In this document: positions 15,221 through 27,054 of the stretch, in pieces
How the letters are laid out: every line of letters begins with the position of its first letter
How positions within the stretch are numbered: position 1 is the stretch's first letter
NCBI RefSeq assembly: GCF_021129155.1
Contig: NZ_JAJOMC010000013.1
Span: forward strand, 1 to 64,000
Reading direction: 5' to 3'
Length of the DNA stretch: 64,000 nucleotides
From: Arthrobacter sp. AK04
GTDB lineage: Bacteria; Actinomycetota; Actinomycetes; Actinomycetales; Micrococcaceae
Notes under the pieces: generated by a model
What the model saw: only the letters and a program-made list of their open reading frames with translations
The model's database searches: none
What the model was told of the DNA's origin: nothing
Program-made: the position numbers and the translations under genes

Positions 15221-17803
15221 TCACTTCACCAAACTGCGCACCAGGCGGGCGCCCTGCGCAAGCGAAAGTCCGGGAAGGTAGGCACGGGTCAGCGCGCGGC
15301 CAATGGCCGGCAGGTGCAGCGGGTCCTGGTAGTAAAGGTACAGCGCGCGGTACTCGGGCTTGAACCTGGATTTGAACGCCGCCAGGGACCGGAAGCCGTA
15401 GACAGGTTCGAGCGCATGCCCCACCAGGTCCAGGATCTTTACCAGGTTCTCCGGCCCCGGCTGCCCCTCCTCCCCGCCACCCGGGTTCCCGGCAGCACCG
15501 TTCCCAAGGGAACCTTCCTGACCTACGGGAACCTTCGCCAGCGGAGAACCGGACAGGGAGATGACCTCCACGGAGCCGCGCAGCTCCAGGACCGCAGAGG
15601 CGATGAGGAATTCCATCACCCCGGGAAATCCTTCGGCGCCACGGCGCATGACGTCCAGCGTCCGGCTAACCAGCCGCCCGCCGTCGTATACGGGAAGCCA
15701 GCTGGTCACGCCGTGGTCGGTTGCGTTGCCGTCCACGGCGAGGCAGCACAGCACCTCCTCGTCCTCAAGCTCGTCCACGCCGCCCAACGTGAAGCCCATC
15801 TCAGGGACAGACTTTCCTGCTGCCCATTCCTCGGACACCTCGCTCAACCTGGACCGGAGCGCCGCCGGCAGCGAGCGGTACGGCCCCCAGACGGCACGCA
15901 CGCCCAGCTTGGCGGCCCGGTTCAGCGCTGTCCGGACGTTCTGCCATTCCTTTCCCTTGAACTCGAGCTCGCGGATCGGCAACCGTGTTTCCTGGGCAAC
16001 GGCTACCCGGGCGAACCCCTGTTCCTGCAGGGCCGGCCACAGTGTGTCATCACACGAGTACAGCGCCGGAATCAGCGCGTGGCTCCGGCAGTAGGCCAGG
16101 AATTCCCCGGTGACACGCTGCTGTGCCTCCTTGGGTCCGAAGGCTCCCCCGAGGGTGAGGGCAACACTCCCGTGCTGCTGGAAGGCGACCGCACCCTTGC
16201 CGTCGGGGCTGAACCAGTAGGTGTTGGGTTCCCACAGCGCCATCCACGAGAGCGGGCCGCCGCCCTGGCGCAGCAGCGACCGGGCCCTCTCCCTGTCCTC
16301 CACGCCGGAATCGGTGCCATGGGCCTTGCCCAACAGCACCCACCACACTGCCGCCAGCGCGATGACCCAGAACACCGGTCCGGAATAGGCAAAGAGAACG
16401 GACTCCAGGACGTTGCGGTCCGCAAAAATGCCGCGGTAGTGCTGCGGGATGGGAATGGGGACGTACTGCCTGGCCAGCTCGGCCAGCAGTCCCAGCAACC
16501 CGCCGTCGCGCTCCAGCCCTCCTGACCAGAACCAGGCCAGCGCGTAGGAGCCGGCCAGGGCAAGCCACGTTCCTCCCGCCACCAAGGCAAGCATGCGGCG
16601 CGCGGACGGCGCTGTCTGCACCCGGAACTGCCGCCGGTTCAGCCACAAGACCAGGGCAAGCAGCAGCGGCACCACCACAAGGAGAAGGACGTGGGCGAAC
16701 GCGGAACCCATCGGTCCGGCATTGGGAACCTGGCCCCTCGAGGTCAGCAGTGCGAAGAGGGCAAGGTAGACGGCGGCCATGGACGTCACTGCCAGCTGGA
16801 TGCCGATGGCGATGTTCAGGGCAAGGCGCCGGCCGCGGCGCATGCCGTCCGCACAGATCAGCAGCAGGGCCACCGGGACCACCGCCAGGGCCAGCCCGAC
16901 CGGGCCGGCAAAACCGGCCCGGCCCGCTTCCAGGCAGGAAGACTCCACCGTGGCGCCGCAGTTGAACGCGAGCTGGCCCAGCGTTGGGAGCGGATTCAGG
17001 ACCACGTCGCGCAGAAGGGCCAGCGGACCCGTGGGCGCCCGTGCGACGCCCGTCAGGATCGGACCCACGGCAAACACGGCGACGGTAAGGGCCAGGAGGT
17101 TCCTTGTTTCCCGCCCCGTTGAACGGTGCCGGTGCAGCTGGCCGTGGTCCCCTTGGATCCACCACCCCGCCAGCAGCCCCAGCACGGCGCCCAGGAATCC
17201 GATAACAGTTTCAGCGTGCCCCACGTACAGGACCAGCAGGAGCGAGATGGACAGCACTGCGGTCCGCAGCCGGCGCTGCCACAGGACCGGCAGCCGCGCG
17301 CTTGCCGCCAGGCCTGCCGTCAGCAGCGGGGCATACGGGCCAACCAGGACATCATCGGCCATCCGGTCCAGCCAGCCGTCCCCGACGTATCCGGCAACCT
17401 GGGTCACCAGCAGGAACAGCGTGACGGCCGCAAACTGGCCGCCCAGCAACAGCGCAACGGCCGCACGGGTTCCCAGCCTGCGCTCGGCGGGACCCAGCAA
17501 CACCACGATCATCAGGGCAGCCGCCAGGTAAGCAGCCGGATTCGTGGCGAAGAACAGGCTGGTGAAGAGGGACCACCAGTTACCGTCCCGGAGCCCGGGA
17601 CCGCTGACTCCCGCAAGCCCCATCAGCTGTTCGGGTGGCCCCGCCGCGAAGCTCCCGGTCACTGCCGCCGTCACCAGGAAGAGTCCGAGCATCCCCAGCG
17701 TGAAGGGCGCGGACTTCAGCGCGGCCCCTGCATCCCGGAGGGCGGGCAGCGCCACCGTGGACCAGGCAAGGCGGGCAGTCCGCACCTGCTTTTCCCCGGT
17801 CAC
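15221..17803 (-). CDS. Rhomboid-like membrane domain fused to DUF2156 (aminoacyl-phospholipid synthase-like)
   Basis: 860 residues. The N-terminal ~200 residues resemble a rhomboid-type membrane domain (NWWSLFTSLFFATNP, GGQFAAVTLFLL), further helices follow to about residue 490, and the C-terminal ~350 residues are a DUF2156/GNAT-like domain as in MprF and LysX, enzymes that transfer an amino acid from aminoacyl-tRNA to phosphatidylglycerol. I chose GTG 17803 because it overlaps the upstream TGA (GTGA) and has GGTGGGG upstream; the GTG at 17818 lacks a ribosome site. The Ser-His pair of an active rhomboid protease is not evident. It is the last gene of a run beginning with the ATP synthase. 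Aminoacylation activity is inferred. Confidence 0.82.
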   Translation of the reverse strand: MTGEKQVRTARLAWSTVALPALRDAGAALKSAPFTLGMLGLFLVTAAVTGSFAAGPPEQLMGLAGVSGPGLRDGNWWSLFTSLFFATNPAAYLAAALMIVVLLGPAERRLGTRAAVALLLGGQFAAVTLFLLVTQVAGYVGDGWLDRMADDVLVGPYAPLLTAGLAASARLPVLWQRRLRTAVLSISLLLVLYVGHAETVIGFLGAVLGLLAGWWIQGDHGQLHRHRSTGRETRNLLALTVAVFAVGPILTGVARAPTGPLALLRDVVLNPLPTLGQLAFNCGATVESSCLEAGRAGFAGPVGLALAVVPVALLLICADGMRRGRRLALNIAIGIQLAVTSMAAVYLALFALLTSRGQVPNAGPMGSAFAHVLLLVVVPLLLALVLWLNRRQFRVQTAPSARRMLALVAGGTWLALAGSYALAWFWSGGLERDGGLLGLLAELARQYVPIPIPQHYRGIFADRNVLESVLFAYSGPVFWVIALAAVWWVLLGKAHGTDSGVEDRERARSLLRQGGGPLSWMALWEPNTYWFSPDGKGAVAFQQHGSVALTLGGAFGPKEAQQRVTGEFLAYCRSHALIPALYSCDDTLWPALQEQGFARVAVAQETRLPIRELEFKGKEWQNVRTALNRAAKLGVRAVWGPYRSLPAALRSRLSEVSEEWAAGKSVPEMGFTLGGVDELEDEEVLCCLAVDGNATDHGVTSWLPVYDGGRLVSRTLDVMRRGAEGFPGVMEFLIASAVLELRGSVEVISLSGSPLAKVPVGQEGSLGNGAAGNPGGGEEGQPGPENLVKILDLVGHALEPVYGFRSLAAFKSRFKPEYRALYLYYQDPLHLPAIGRALTRAYLPGLSLAQGARLVRSLVK

Positions 17804-19110
17804 CCGCTCAGTCCCCACCGCTCGGCCAGGAAACCGAGTGCGTCCGCAATACGCTTCGAGGATGTATCCCAGGAGTGGCCGGTGTGTTCCACCTCGTAGG
17901 AGCGCACCGTAAACCCGGCCTCCTCCGCCGCAGCGGCCAGGGTGCGGAGGTATCCGATGAATTCGGGGTCGTCCTGCCCGGCGGTCAGGTACAGTCCGCT
18001 TCCTTCGAACCGCCGCTGCTCCATGATGGCCAGCGGCGTCTGGCGGATGAAGGCCTCAGGGTCTCCGGGGAAGGACGCCTCGATGGTCTTGTGGCGCTCC
18101 TTGGCAATCGCCGGCTCCGCCTCGCCGGAAAAGGACAAAACGGAGGGGAAGAGGTCCGGATGCCTGGTGCCCAGCTGCAGCGCGCAGGTACCGCCGAAGG
18201 AGAACCCGCCGGCGGCCCATTTGGAGTGGTCTGTGTCGACGGCGAGCGTGGACTTTATCCACTGCGGAACGTCCTGCGCGAGGTAGGTGTCCGCGCGTGC
18301 GATCCGGCTGTCCATGCACATGGTGTTGGCGGACTGTGATCCGTTGGGGTCTGGCACCACCACCACGGGCGCGACTCCCCCATGCGCGGCGGCATAGGAA
18401 TCCAGGTGGGACTGGAGCTGGCCTCCGGTCAGCCAGTCTGCCGGACCGCCCGGCTGCCCTGCCACCAGCACCAGCACCGGGAGGGCGGGACGGTTCTGCG
18501 CAAAGTAGGCGGGCGGGAGGTAGATGTAGGCTTCCCGGGTATCCATTCCGGAAACGTCCCCCGGGATAACGTGCCGTCGCAGGGCTCCCCCGGCAGGCAT
18601 CTCCCCCTGCGGTGCCCATCCCTGAAGCTGGACGCCGTCGGACTCCCCGGGCTGGCGCATCAGCTCCTGCTCCAGGACGGGGATCCGGGCCAGCGCCGTG
18701 CCGAAGAGGTCGCTGACGGTGCGGTTGAGCCCATAGTAGGCGTTGATCTGCACGCCACAGAGAACCGTCACCAGCAGTGCCGCTGCAAGGCCGGTGGCGC
18801 GGCTTCGCCACCTGCCGCGGGGCAGCCGCAGGACCAGGAGGATGAGCGCAGCCGCACCCGCCGCCACCCAGAGCAGCACAGCGTTGGGGATGTTCGCGGG
18901 GAAGACCGAGAAGACGTTGATGAGGGCCCAGTGCACGGCGGCGACCAATACCAGCGCCGCGGCCGCGGCAGCCAGGATCCGGTATAGCCACGGGCGGGGG
19001 CGGATGCCGGCGGGGGGCACCAGGAGGTAGAAGGCCCCGGCGAGGCCCAGGACGAGGGAAAGCCAGTAGGCCGGCCCGTCCACGAGCCGGACATCGAAGA
19101 GCCAGTCCAC
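17800..19110 (-). CDS. Membrane-anchored esterase, alpha/beta hydrolase
   Basis: 436 residues from GTG 19110, five bases after the DUF2550 stop; a GTG at 19161 would overlap that gene by 46 bases and gives an Arg/His-rich start, so I rejected it. About four N-terminal membrane helices are followed by an extracytoplasmic esterase-D-like domain with GGFSFGG (nucleophile Ser), a DPEF acid candidate and HTGHSW at the end. The fold resembles mycolyltransferase/esterase-D enzymes. It is paired by a 4-base overlap with the DUF2156 gene, suggesting action on the same lipid, for example hydrolysis of an aminoacyl ester. Confidence 0.82.
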   Translation of the reverse strand: MDWLFDVRLVDGPAYWLSLVLGLAGAFYLLVPPAGIRPRPWLYRILAAAAAALVLVAAVHWALINVFSVFPANIPNAVLLWVAAGAAALILLVLRLPRGRWRSRATGLAAALLVTVLCGVQINAYYGLNRTVSDLFGTALARIPVLEQELMRQPGESDGVQLQGWAPQGEMPAGGALRRHVIPGDVSGMDTREAYIYLPPAYFAQNRPALPVLVLVAGQPGGPADWLTGGQLQSHLDSYAAAHGGVAPVVVVPDPNGSQSANTMCMDSRIARADTYLAQDVPQWIKSTLAVDTDHSKWAAGGFSFGGTCALQLGTRHPDLFPSVLSFSGEAEPAIAKERHKTIEASFPGDPEAFIRQTPLAIMEQRRFEGSGLYLTAGQDDPEFIGYLRTLAAAAEEAGFTVRSYEVEHTGHSWDTSSKRIADALGFLAERWGLSG

Positions 19111-19115
19111 GCCGG

Positions 19116-19547
19116 CTAGCGCCAGGTGCCGACGCCGATGACCGGACCGGCCTCCAGCCACGACGAGAGGCCGGTGTAGGCGTCGAACTTCATGGCGAGG
19201 CGGAGGTCCTTGCCTTCATAGCGCAGTTCCACAATCACGACGTCGGGCTGGACCTTCACGGCCTCGGCCTCCGTGGGTTTGCGACGGCCCAGCAGTTCAA
19301 GGCTGTGGCGCTTGAACTTGTGTTTGGGCCGGACGCTTAAAGAGATCAGACGGAACCACTCAAGGTCGTTGTCCTGATAACGACAAACCCCCATCTGCCA
19401 GCTGTTTCCAGCCATGCAAATGGAGGCGTCCACCGTGCCGAGGGCACGCCGCAGGTTGAAGCGGCGCACCCCCGAAAGGCACAGTGCAAAGATCAGCAAT
19501 CCGAAAGCGATTGCCATGGCGATGAACGGAAGACTCGAAGCGTCCAT
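19116..19547 (-). CDS. DUF2550 membrane protein
   Basis: 143 residues from ATG 19547 (MDASSLPFIAM); the longer frame to 19607 overlaps atpC. A single membrane helix (residues 8-28) is followed by a cytoplasmic domain with RRALGTVDASIC and WFRLISLSVRP. DUF2550 proteins directly follow atpC in Mycobacterium and relatives; the function is unknown. The 10-base gap to atpC points to cotranscription with the ATP synthase. Confidence 0.9.
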   Translation of the reverse strand: MDASSLPFIAMAIAFGLLIFALCLSGVRRFNLRRALGTVDASICMAGNSWQMGVCRYQDNDLEWFRLISLSVRPKHKFKRHSLELLGRRKPTEAEAVKVQPDVVIVELRYEGKDLRLAMKFDAYTGLSSWLEAGPVIGVGTWR

Positions 19548-19557
19548 CAAGGTGATG

Positions 19558-19842
19558 CTAGCGGATCCCAGCGGTAGCCGAGCCGCGCAGCTGGGCGTTG
19601 TCAGCAACGATGACCACGCGGTTGTTGTCCACGGAGAAGAACCCGCCGTCGACGTCTACCGCGATACGGTCTCCCGCTACCGGCTGGATCGCCAGTTCAC
19701 CCTCGGCCAGGATCGCCAGCAGGGGCGAGTGGCCGGGCAGGATTCCGATTTCACCATCGCTGGTGCGGGCCTTGACCATCTTGGCCGCTCCGGACCACAC
19801 GAAGTGGTCCGCTGCGACAATCTCAACCTCAAGCTCAGCCAT
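19558..19842 (-). CDS. atpC: ATP synthase F1 subunit epsilon
   Basis: 94 residues from ATG 19842 (MAELEVEIVAADHFVWSGAA); an apparent N-terminal extension in the frame lies inside atpD. It contains the beta-sandwich domain with GEIGILPGHSPLLAIL. At 94 residues it lacks most of the C-terminal helical hairpin that regulates ATPase activity in other bacteria, as is common in high-GC actinomycetes. Part of the central stalk. One base separates it from atpD. Confidence 0.96.
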   Translation of the reverse strand: MAELEVEIVAADHFVWSGAAKMVKARTSDGEIGILPGHSPLLAILAEGELAIQPVAGDRIAVDVDGGFFSVDNNRVVIVADNAQLRGSATAGIR

Positions 19843-19843
19843 A

Positions 19844-22272
<2,429 letters not shown>

Positions 22273-22299
22273 ACTTATCCTTTCCTAGCGTTCCGTAGG

Positions 22300-22365
22300 C
22301 CGGGTGTGGGGGGGGGGGGGGGGGGGGGGGGGGGGCGCGGGGCCCGCCCCCCCCCCCACACCCGG
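22300..22365. repeat. Perfect inverted repeat with 28-base G-run in atpA-atpG spacer
   Basis: The left arm starts CCGGGTGTG followed by an uninterrupted G-run from 22308 to 22335; the right arm ends in an 11-base C-run (22347-22357) and CACACCCGG. The outer 19 bases of each arm are exact reverse complements. On the transcribed minus strand this would be an extremely stable hairpin between atpA and atpG. A homopolymer of 28 G in a conserved operon is suspicious, so the arms may be real while the G-run is an artefact. Confidence 0.75.
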
Positions 22366-22374
22366 TCAGTGGAA

Positions 22375-24012
22375 CTAGCGCTTCTGCTTGACGATCTTTT
22401 CCTGGTCAACCTGGCCCTCGTCGATGGCGGCATATTCCTCATGCCCCGCACCCACCAGGTGGTTGTCACCCTCGCCGAAGAAGCCCCTCTTGAAGTCGAC
22501 GATGGCCGACTTCAGAGCTGCCGCGGTGTCATCGTCCAGCACGTTGGTCTGCGCCAGCGTGGTGAGGATCGAGGACTTGTGCGTCAGGTGCTCCAGGAAC
22601 TCGGACTCGAAGCGGCTGATGTCCTCAACCGGAACGTCGTCCAGGTAGCCGTTGGTGCCGGCCCAGATGGACACAACCTGGTTCTCCACCGGGAACGGCG
22701 AGTACTGGCCCTGCTTGAGCAGCTCCATGAGGCGGGCGCCACGGGTCAGCTGCTGGCGTGACGCGGCGTCCAGGTCCGAGGCGAACATGGCGAATGCCTG
22801 CATGTCGCGGTACTGGGCAAGGTCCAGCTTCAACGTGCCGGAGACCTTCTTCATGGACTTCACCTGTGCGGCGCCGCCCACGCGGGACACGGACACACCC
22901 ACGTCAACAGCGGGACGCTGGTTGGCGTTGAAGAGGTCCGACTGCAGGAAGATCTGGCCGTCGGTGATGGAGATGACGTTGGTCGGGATGTAGGCGGAAA
23001 CGTCGTTCGCCTTCGTCTCGATCAGCGGCAGGCCCGTCATGGAACCGGCACCCAGTTCGTCGGAGAGCTTCGCACAACGCTCCAGCAGGCGGGAGTGCAG
23101 GTAGAAGACGTCGCCCGGGTAGGCTTCGCGGCCCGGCGGACGGCGGAGCAGCAGCGACACTGCACGGTAGGCCTCAGCCTGCTTGGAGAGGTCATCGAAC
23201 ACGATGAGGACATGCTTGCCGCCGTACATCCAGTGCTGGCCGATGGCCGAACCGGCGTACGGTGCAAGGTACTTGAAGCCGGCGGGGTCGGAAGCCGGAG
23301 ACGCCACGATGGTGGTGTACTCCAGTGCGCCGTTGTCCTCAAGGGTCTGGCGGATGGCGGCGATGGTGGACGCCTTCTGGCCGATAGCCACGTAGATGCA
23401 GCGCACCTGCTTGGTCACATCGCCCGAAGCCCAGTTGGCCTTCTGGTTGATGATGGTATCGATCGCAATTGCCGACTTACCGGTCTGGCGGTCGCCAATG
23501 ATGAGCTGGCGCTGGCCGCGGCCGATCGGGATCATGGCGTCGATAGCCTTGAGCCCGGTCTGCATCGGCTCGTGCACCGATTTGCGCTGGGTCACGCCGG
23601 GAGCCTGGAGCTCCAGTGCGCGGGTGGTTTCGGCCTTGATCTCGCCGAGGTCGTCGATGGGCATGCCCAGCGGGTCGACTACGCGGCCAAGGAAGGCGTC
23701 GCCCACGGGAACGGACAGAACCTGTCCGGTGCGGTGGACTTCCTGGCCTTCTTCGATGCCGGTGAAGTCGCCGAGGATGATGACGCCGATTTCGCGGACG
23801 TCGAGGTTCTGGGCCAGGCCCAGCGTGCCGTCCTCAAAGCGAAGCAGCTCATTCGCCATGACCGAGGGAAGGCCCTCAACACGGGCGATGCCGTCACCAG
23901 CGGTAGATACGCGGCCGACCTCTACGCGTTCTGCGTTTCCGGGTTCGTAGGACGCCGCGAACTCGTTCAGCGCATTACGGACGTCGTCGGCGTTGATGGT
24001 CAATTCGGCCAT
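22375..24012 (-). CDS. atpA: ATP synthase F1 subunit alpha
   Basis: 545 residues from ATG 24012 ([18 protein letters not shown]); a long frame upstream to 24198 overlaps atpH and was rejected. Walker [23 protein letters not shown]-like [11 protein letters not shown] and [10 protein letters not shown] are visible. It forms the non-catalytic nucleotide-binding positions of the F1 hexamer. The C-terminal end [20 protein letters not shown] is longer than in E. coli, which is typical of actinobacteria. Confidence 0.98.
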   Translation of the reverse strand: MAELTINADDVRNALNEFAASYEPGNAERVEVGRVSTAGDGIARVEGLPSVMANELLRFEDGTLGLAQNLDVREIGVIILGDFTGIEEGQEVHRTGQVLSVPVGDAFLGRVVDPLGMPIDDLGEIKAETTRALELQAPGVTQRKSVHEPMQTGLKAIDAMIPIGRGQRQLIIGDRQTGKSAIAIDTIINQKANWASGDVTKQVRCIYVAIGQKASTIAAIRQTLEDNGALEYTTIVASPASDPAGFKYLAPYAGSAIGQHWMYGGKHVLIVFDDLSKQAEAYRAVSLLLRRPPGREAYPGDVFYLHSRLLERCAKLSDELGAGSMTGLPLIETKANDVSAYIPTNVISITDGQIFLQSDLFNANQRPAVDVGVSVSRVGGAAQVKSMKKVSGTLKLDLAQYRDMQAFAMFASDLDAASRQQLTRGARLMELLKQGQYSPFPVENQVVSIWAGTNGYLDDVPVEDISRFESEFLEHLTHKSSILTTLAQTNVLDDDTAAALKSAIVDFKRGFFGEGDNHLVGAGHEEYAAIDEGQVDQEKIVKQKR

Positions 24013-24091
24013 CTGCAGTCCCTGCTCTCCTGTTTTGTGATCACCGTTGCCGATGACCGGGGTTTCTATCAGTTTGTTTGTGCTTGTCCGG

Positions 24092-24919
24092 CTAGCCGGC
24101 CAGCTGGCGTTGCAGCTCGCCCAGCCTGGTGAGTACCGAAGCGTCGAGCACTTCGTCACCGACCTGGACGCGGATGCCGCCAATGAGTGCCGGATCAACG
24201 TTGACGTTGATCTTCAGTTCCCGCCCGTACATGGCGTTCAAGCCCGCCTGGAGGCGTGCAAGCTGCGTCTGCGTCAGGGGACGGGTCACATTGACCGTTG
24301 CAATCCAGCGCTGCTGGCGCTTGGCCGCAAGCTCCGCGAAACGTTCCACCAGCCGGGTGGGCTTGATGCCGCGGGGCTGGGTGACGGCCTGCCGGATGAG
24401 GACTTTTGCTTCCTCACTGGCGGCGGGCACCAGCTTTTCGGCAAATGCCGACTTGGCAGCAGCGCTGGCCTGTGTTTCGGACAGAGCACGTTGTACCTCG
24501 TGGCTGGAGGCAACAGCCTGGTTGAAGGAGAACAGATCGTTCTCCAGTTCTTCCAGGCCAGTGATTCCGGAGGCAGAAACGGCCGACTTGTTTTCGGCAA
24601 CGGAAATGACCACCGTTGCGGCAAGAGTCTCGAGTGCATCGCCGATGTCACGTGCGGTTGCCCAGCGCAAGCTGGCCAGTCCGCCCGCGATCTCTGCAGC
24701 ATCAGCGGAGACTTTTCCGCCAACCAGCTGCCTGACCAGCGCCGACTTTTCGTCACCGTTGCGGGACGGGTCAGTCAGGGCGCGGCGCAAGCCAGCCGAG
24801 CTGTCCACCATTCCCAGAATTCCGAAGAGTTCCTTTGCCAGCTGCAGCGACGCCGTCGGAAGCTTGGCTTCCAACGCTGTCAGCGCTGTTGCCAGCGATT
24901 CGCTCGATACGCCTGCCAT
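24092..24919 (-). CDS. atpH: ATP synthase subunit delta
   Basis: 275 residues, within the long actinobacterial form. The N-terminal helical domain binds the top of F1 and the C-terminal half ends in the conserved [22 protein letters not shown]. It is part of the peripheral stalk. Its ATG overlaps the atpF stop by one base (TAATG), and a 79-base gap separates it from atpA. Confidence 0.95.
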   Translation of the reverse strand: MAGVSSESLATALTALEAKLPTASLQLAKELFGILGMVDSSAGLRRALTDPSRNGDEKSALVRQLVGGKVSADAAEIAGGLASLRWATARDIGDALETLAATVVISVAENKSAVSASGITGLEELENDLFSFNQAVASSHEVQRALSETQASAAAKSAFAEKLVPAASEEAKVLIRQAVTQPRGIKPTRLVERFAELAAKRQQRWIATVNVTRPLTQTQLARLQAGLNAMYGRELKINVNVDPALIGGIRVQVGDEVLDASVLTRLGELQRQLAG

Positions 24920-25470
24920 TACTTAGCTGCACCTGCGTTCTGGGTCTCCAGATCAGCCAGGAAACGGTCTACGACCCGAGCTGCGCGCTCGTCATCGTTG
25001 AGCGATTCGCCGACGATCCGGCCAGCCAGGGTGGTGGCCAGGGTGCCGACCTCTGAGCGCAGGGACACGACGGCCGCCTGGCGCTCGGATTCGATCTGTG
25101 CGTGCGCCTGGGCCGTGATGCGGGCAGACTCTGTAGCTGCCTTCTCCTTGAGATCCGCAAGGATCTGGGCACCTTCGGCGCGGGCTTCCTCACGGATGCG
25201 GTTGGCTTCGGTGCGGGCGTCGGTCAGCTGCTGCTTGTACTCTTCGAGTGCAGCAGAAGCCTCAGCCTGGGCCTTTTCAGCCTTTGCAATGCCGCCTTCA
25301 ATGGCCTCAGCACGCTCGGCGAAGGTCTTTTCGAACATCGGGACAACGAACTTGACCACGATGAACATGAGGATGGCAAAGCCCACGAGGACAACGCCCA
25401 TTTCCCAGACATTGGGAACCAGGGGGTTGACTTCGCCCTCAGTGGCGGCTGAGATGATCAGCTGATTCAT
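24919..25470 (-). CDS. atpF: ATP synthase Fo subunit b
   Basis: 183 residues. One N-terminal membrane helix (about residues 22-45, VGFAILMFIVVKFVVP) is followed by a long charged, Ala/Glu-rich coiled coil, the peripheral-stalk stator. The ribosome site GGGTGA lies before the ATG. It overlaps atpH by one base. Confidence 0.97.
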   Translation of the reverse strand: MNQLIISAATEGEVNPLVPNVWEMGVVLVGFAILMFIVVKFVVPMFEKTFAERAEAIEGGIAKAEKAQAEASAALEEYKQQLTDARTEANRIREEARAEGAQILADLKEKAATESARITAQAHAQIESERQAAVVSLRSEVGTLATTLAGRIVGESLNDDERAARVVDRFLADLETQNAGAAK

Positions 25471-25522
25471 ATTTCACCCGTCCTTTTCTACTCGGTTCTG
25501 TAAGTTCGCTTCGCTCTAAGGA

Positions 25523-25726
25523 CTAGAGAACGAAGGCGAAGACCAGGCCGAGGATGGCGAGGGCTTCGGTGAGCGCAAGGCCGAGGAATGCGATCGGCTG
25601 CAGGACGCGCTGTGCTTCCGGCTGGCGTGCAACGCCGTTGATGTAGGCAGCGAATACGAGGCCAACACCGATACCACCGCCGATTGCGGACAGACCGTAA
25701 CCTACGAGGTTGAGATTGCCTTCCAT
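25523..25726 (-). CDS. atpE: ATP synthase Fo subunit c
   Basis: 67 residues from ATG 25726 with a strong AAGGAAG ribosome site; upstream in-frame codons were rejected. Two helices are joined by the polar loop ARQPE. The first helix contains the glycine repeat GGGIGVG and the second carries the proton-binding glutamate in [14 protein letters not shown]. The c subunits form the rotating ring. The spacer upstream holds three stem-loops. Confidence 0.98.
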   Translation of the reverse strand: MEGNLNLVGYGLSAIGGGIGVGLVFAAYINGVARQPEAQRVLQPIAFLGLALTEALAILGLVFAFVL

Positions 25727-25743
25727 TTTTCTTCCTTTCAAGA

Positions 25744-25825
25744 TGCCACCCATGTGGCAGGTTGTTTGGGTTGCTCTATCCCCGCGAGGGGAAGTCTTTG
25801 TGTGCCTTCCGGCACGGTGCCGTGC
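25744..25825 (-). promoter_or_regulatory. Three stem-loops in the atpB-atpE spacer
   Basis: Three short perfect stems lie in the 107 bases between atpB and atpE. They are TGCCAC/GTGGCA at 25744-25759 (4-base loop), CCCC/GGGG at 25780-25791 and GCACG/CGTGC at 25812-25825. They precede the gene whose product is needed at about ten copies per complex, so they may mark RNA processing or protect the atpE message. No T-run follows, which argues against termination. Confidence 0.5.
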
Positions 25826-25833
25826 GGCGGTGC

Positions 25834-26634
25834 CTAGTGGCTGTCGGCGTGAAGCGCGCCTTCGATGTAGATCGCGGTCAGCAGGGTAAAGACGTAGGCC
25901 TGCAGGACCATGATCAGTGCTTCAAGCATGTACATGGCGATCGCGCCGCCGAGGACCAGGAGCGAGGATCCCTTGAGCAGGATGTTCTCCTGCATGACGA
26001 GGAATTCGATGCCGTAGCCGGCGATCATCACGATGAGGTGGCCTGCCAGCATGGTGGCGAACAGACGGAGGCTGTGGGTGACCGGCCGGACCAGGAAGTT
26101 GGAGATGATCTCGATCGGGATCACGATCGGAAGGATGTACCAGGGAACACCTGAGGGCACAGTGGCCAGTTTGAAGTAACGGAGGCCGTTCTTCTTGACG
26201 CCGATGGCGATCCAGGTGAAGTAGACGATGCCCGCCAGCACGTAGGCCCCGCCCACGTGGGAGAAGGTGGGGAGCTGGAAGAACGGGATGGCGCCGTAGA
26301 TGTTGTTCACCAGGATGAAGAAGAAGAGGCTGAACAACAGCGGGACGTACTTGATGAAGTCCTTGCCGCCGATGATGTCCTTGGCGATTCCGTTGCGGAC
26401 GAAGCCGTAGGCGGCCTCGCCGGCGAACTGGAGTTTGCCGGGTACCAGCTGCTGCTTGCGTGCAGCGAGCACGAAGAAGACGGCGATAAAGACGACAGAG
26501 AGGAGGACCAGCAGCATCTGCTTGGAGAATCCTTCTGCGGCACCCCACGGCAGGATTGCCGGCAAATGCATTTCGTTAATACCAGGAGGAGTGAACTCTC
26601 CTGAATCTTGGGCCGGGAGCGCAAGCGCGATCAA
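25834..26634 (-). CDS. atpB: ATP synthase Fo subunit a
   Basis: 266 residues. I kept the TTG start at 26634 because GAGAGGAAA lies seven bases upstream, while the next ATG (26571) has no ribosome site. Multiple helices include [18 protein letters not shown] with the essential arginine, and a C-terminal helix pair [17 protein letters not shown]. It forms the proton half-channels next to the c-ring. Confidence 0.97.
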   Translation of the reverse strand: MIALALPAQDSGEFTPPGINEMHLPAILPWGAAEGFSKQMLLVLLSVVFIAVFFVLAARKQQLVPGKLQFAGEAAYGFVRNGIAKDIIGGKDFIKYVPLLFSLFFFILVNNIYGAIPFFQLPTFSHVGGAYVLAGIVYFTWIAIGVKKNGLRYFKLATVPSGVPWYILPIVIPIEIISNFLVRPVTHSLRLFATMLAGHLIVMIAGYGIEFLVMQENILLKGSSLLVLGGAIAMYMLEALIMVLQAYVFTLLTAIYIEGALHADSH

Positions 26635-26715
26635 CGCGTTTCCTCTCTGCAGTGTCCATCATTGGGCGTTGGGCGGGGACCGGCAGCCTGATGGCCTGCT
26701 GTTCCCCCTGTGAAA

Positions 26716-27054
26716 TTATTTGGCATTAGTGTCGCCGTCCTGGGACGGCCCGCTGGCAGCATGGCGCTCCCCAGCGTTGTTTCGAGAACTGGTAAGGCCA
26801 TGCATGTGGGAAAGGTAAAAACCTCCGACGGCTCCAAGCAGAGCGCCTGCGAGCACAATCCAGCGCGTTCCCCACACGTAATCCAGTCCCCACCCTATCA
26901 AACTCCAGACGATGATTCCGCCAATGATGTAGCTGAATACGGCCATGCCGCCGTTGTATCCGCCGCTGGTTCCGTCGCCTGATACACCGGGAGCGGAACC
27001 GCTCGATCCGCCATTGCCGTTGCGGCCTTCATTGGGCTTCTTCGGATCACGCAT
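26716..27054 (-). CDS. AtpZ/AtpI-like small membrane protein
   Basis: 112 residues from ATG 27054; the frame extends to 27165 but that part lies within the upstream gene. A disordered Gly/Ser/Asn-rich N-terminus precedes two helices (VFSYIIGGIIVWSLIGWGLD and WIVLAGALLGAVGGFYL), the pattern of AtpZ/AtpI proteins that assist c-ring assembly or divalent cation supply. It lies between the other AtpI-like gene (8-base overlap) and atpB. Confidence 0.85.
   Translation of the reverse strand: MRDPKKPNEGRNGNGGSSGSAPGVSGDGTSGGYNGGMAVFSYIIGGIIVWSLIGWGLDYVWGTRWIVLAGALLGAVGGFYLSHMHGLTSSRNNAGERHAASGPSQDGDTNAK

Noticed and set aside
17819..17900. Frameshift between the esterase and DUF2156 genes
   Set aside because: The 4-base GTGA overlap with a ribosome-like GGTGGGG explains the junction as normal coupled genes.
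22300..22365. CRISPR-like or transposon-end repeat at the poly-G site
   Set aside because: There is only one inverted pair, no spacer-repeat periodicity and no transposase gene nearby.
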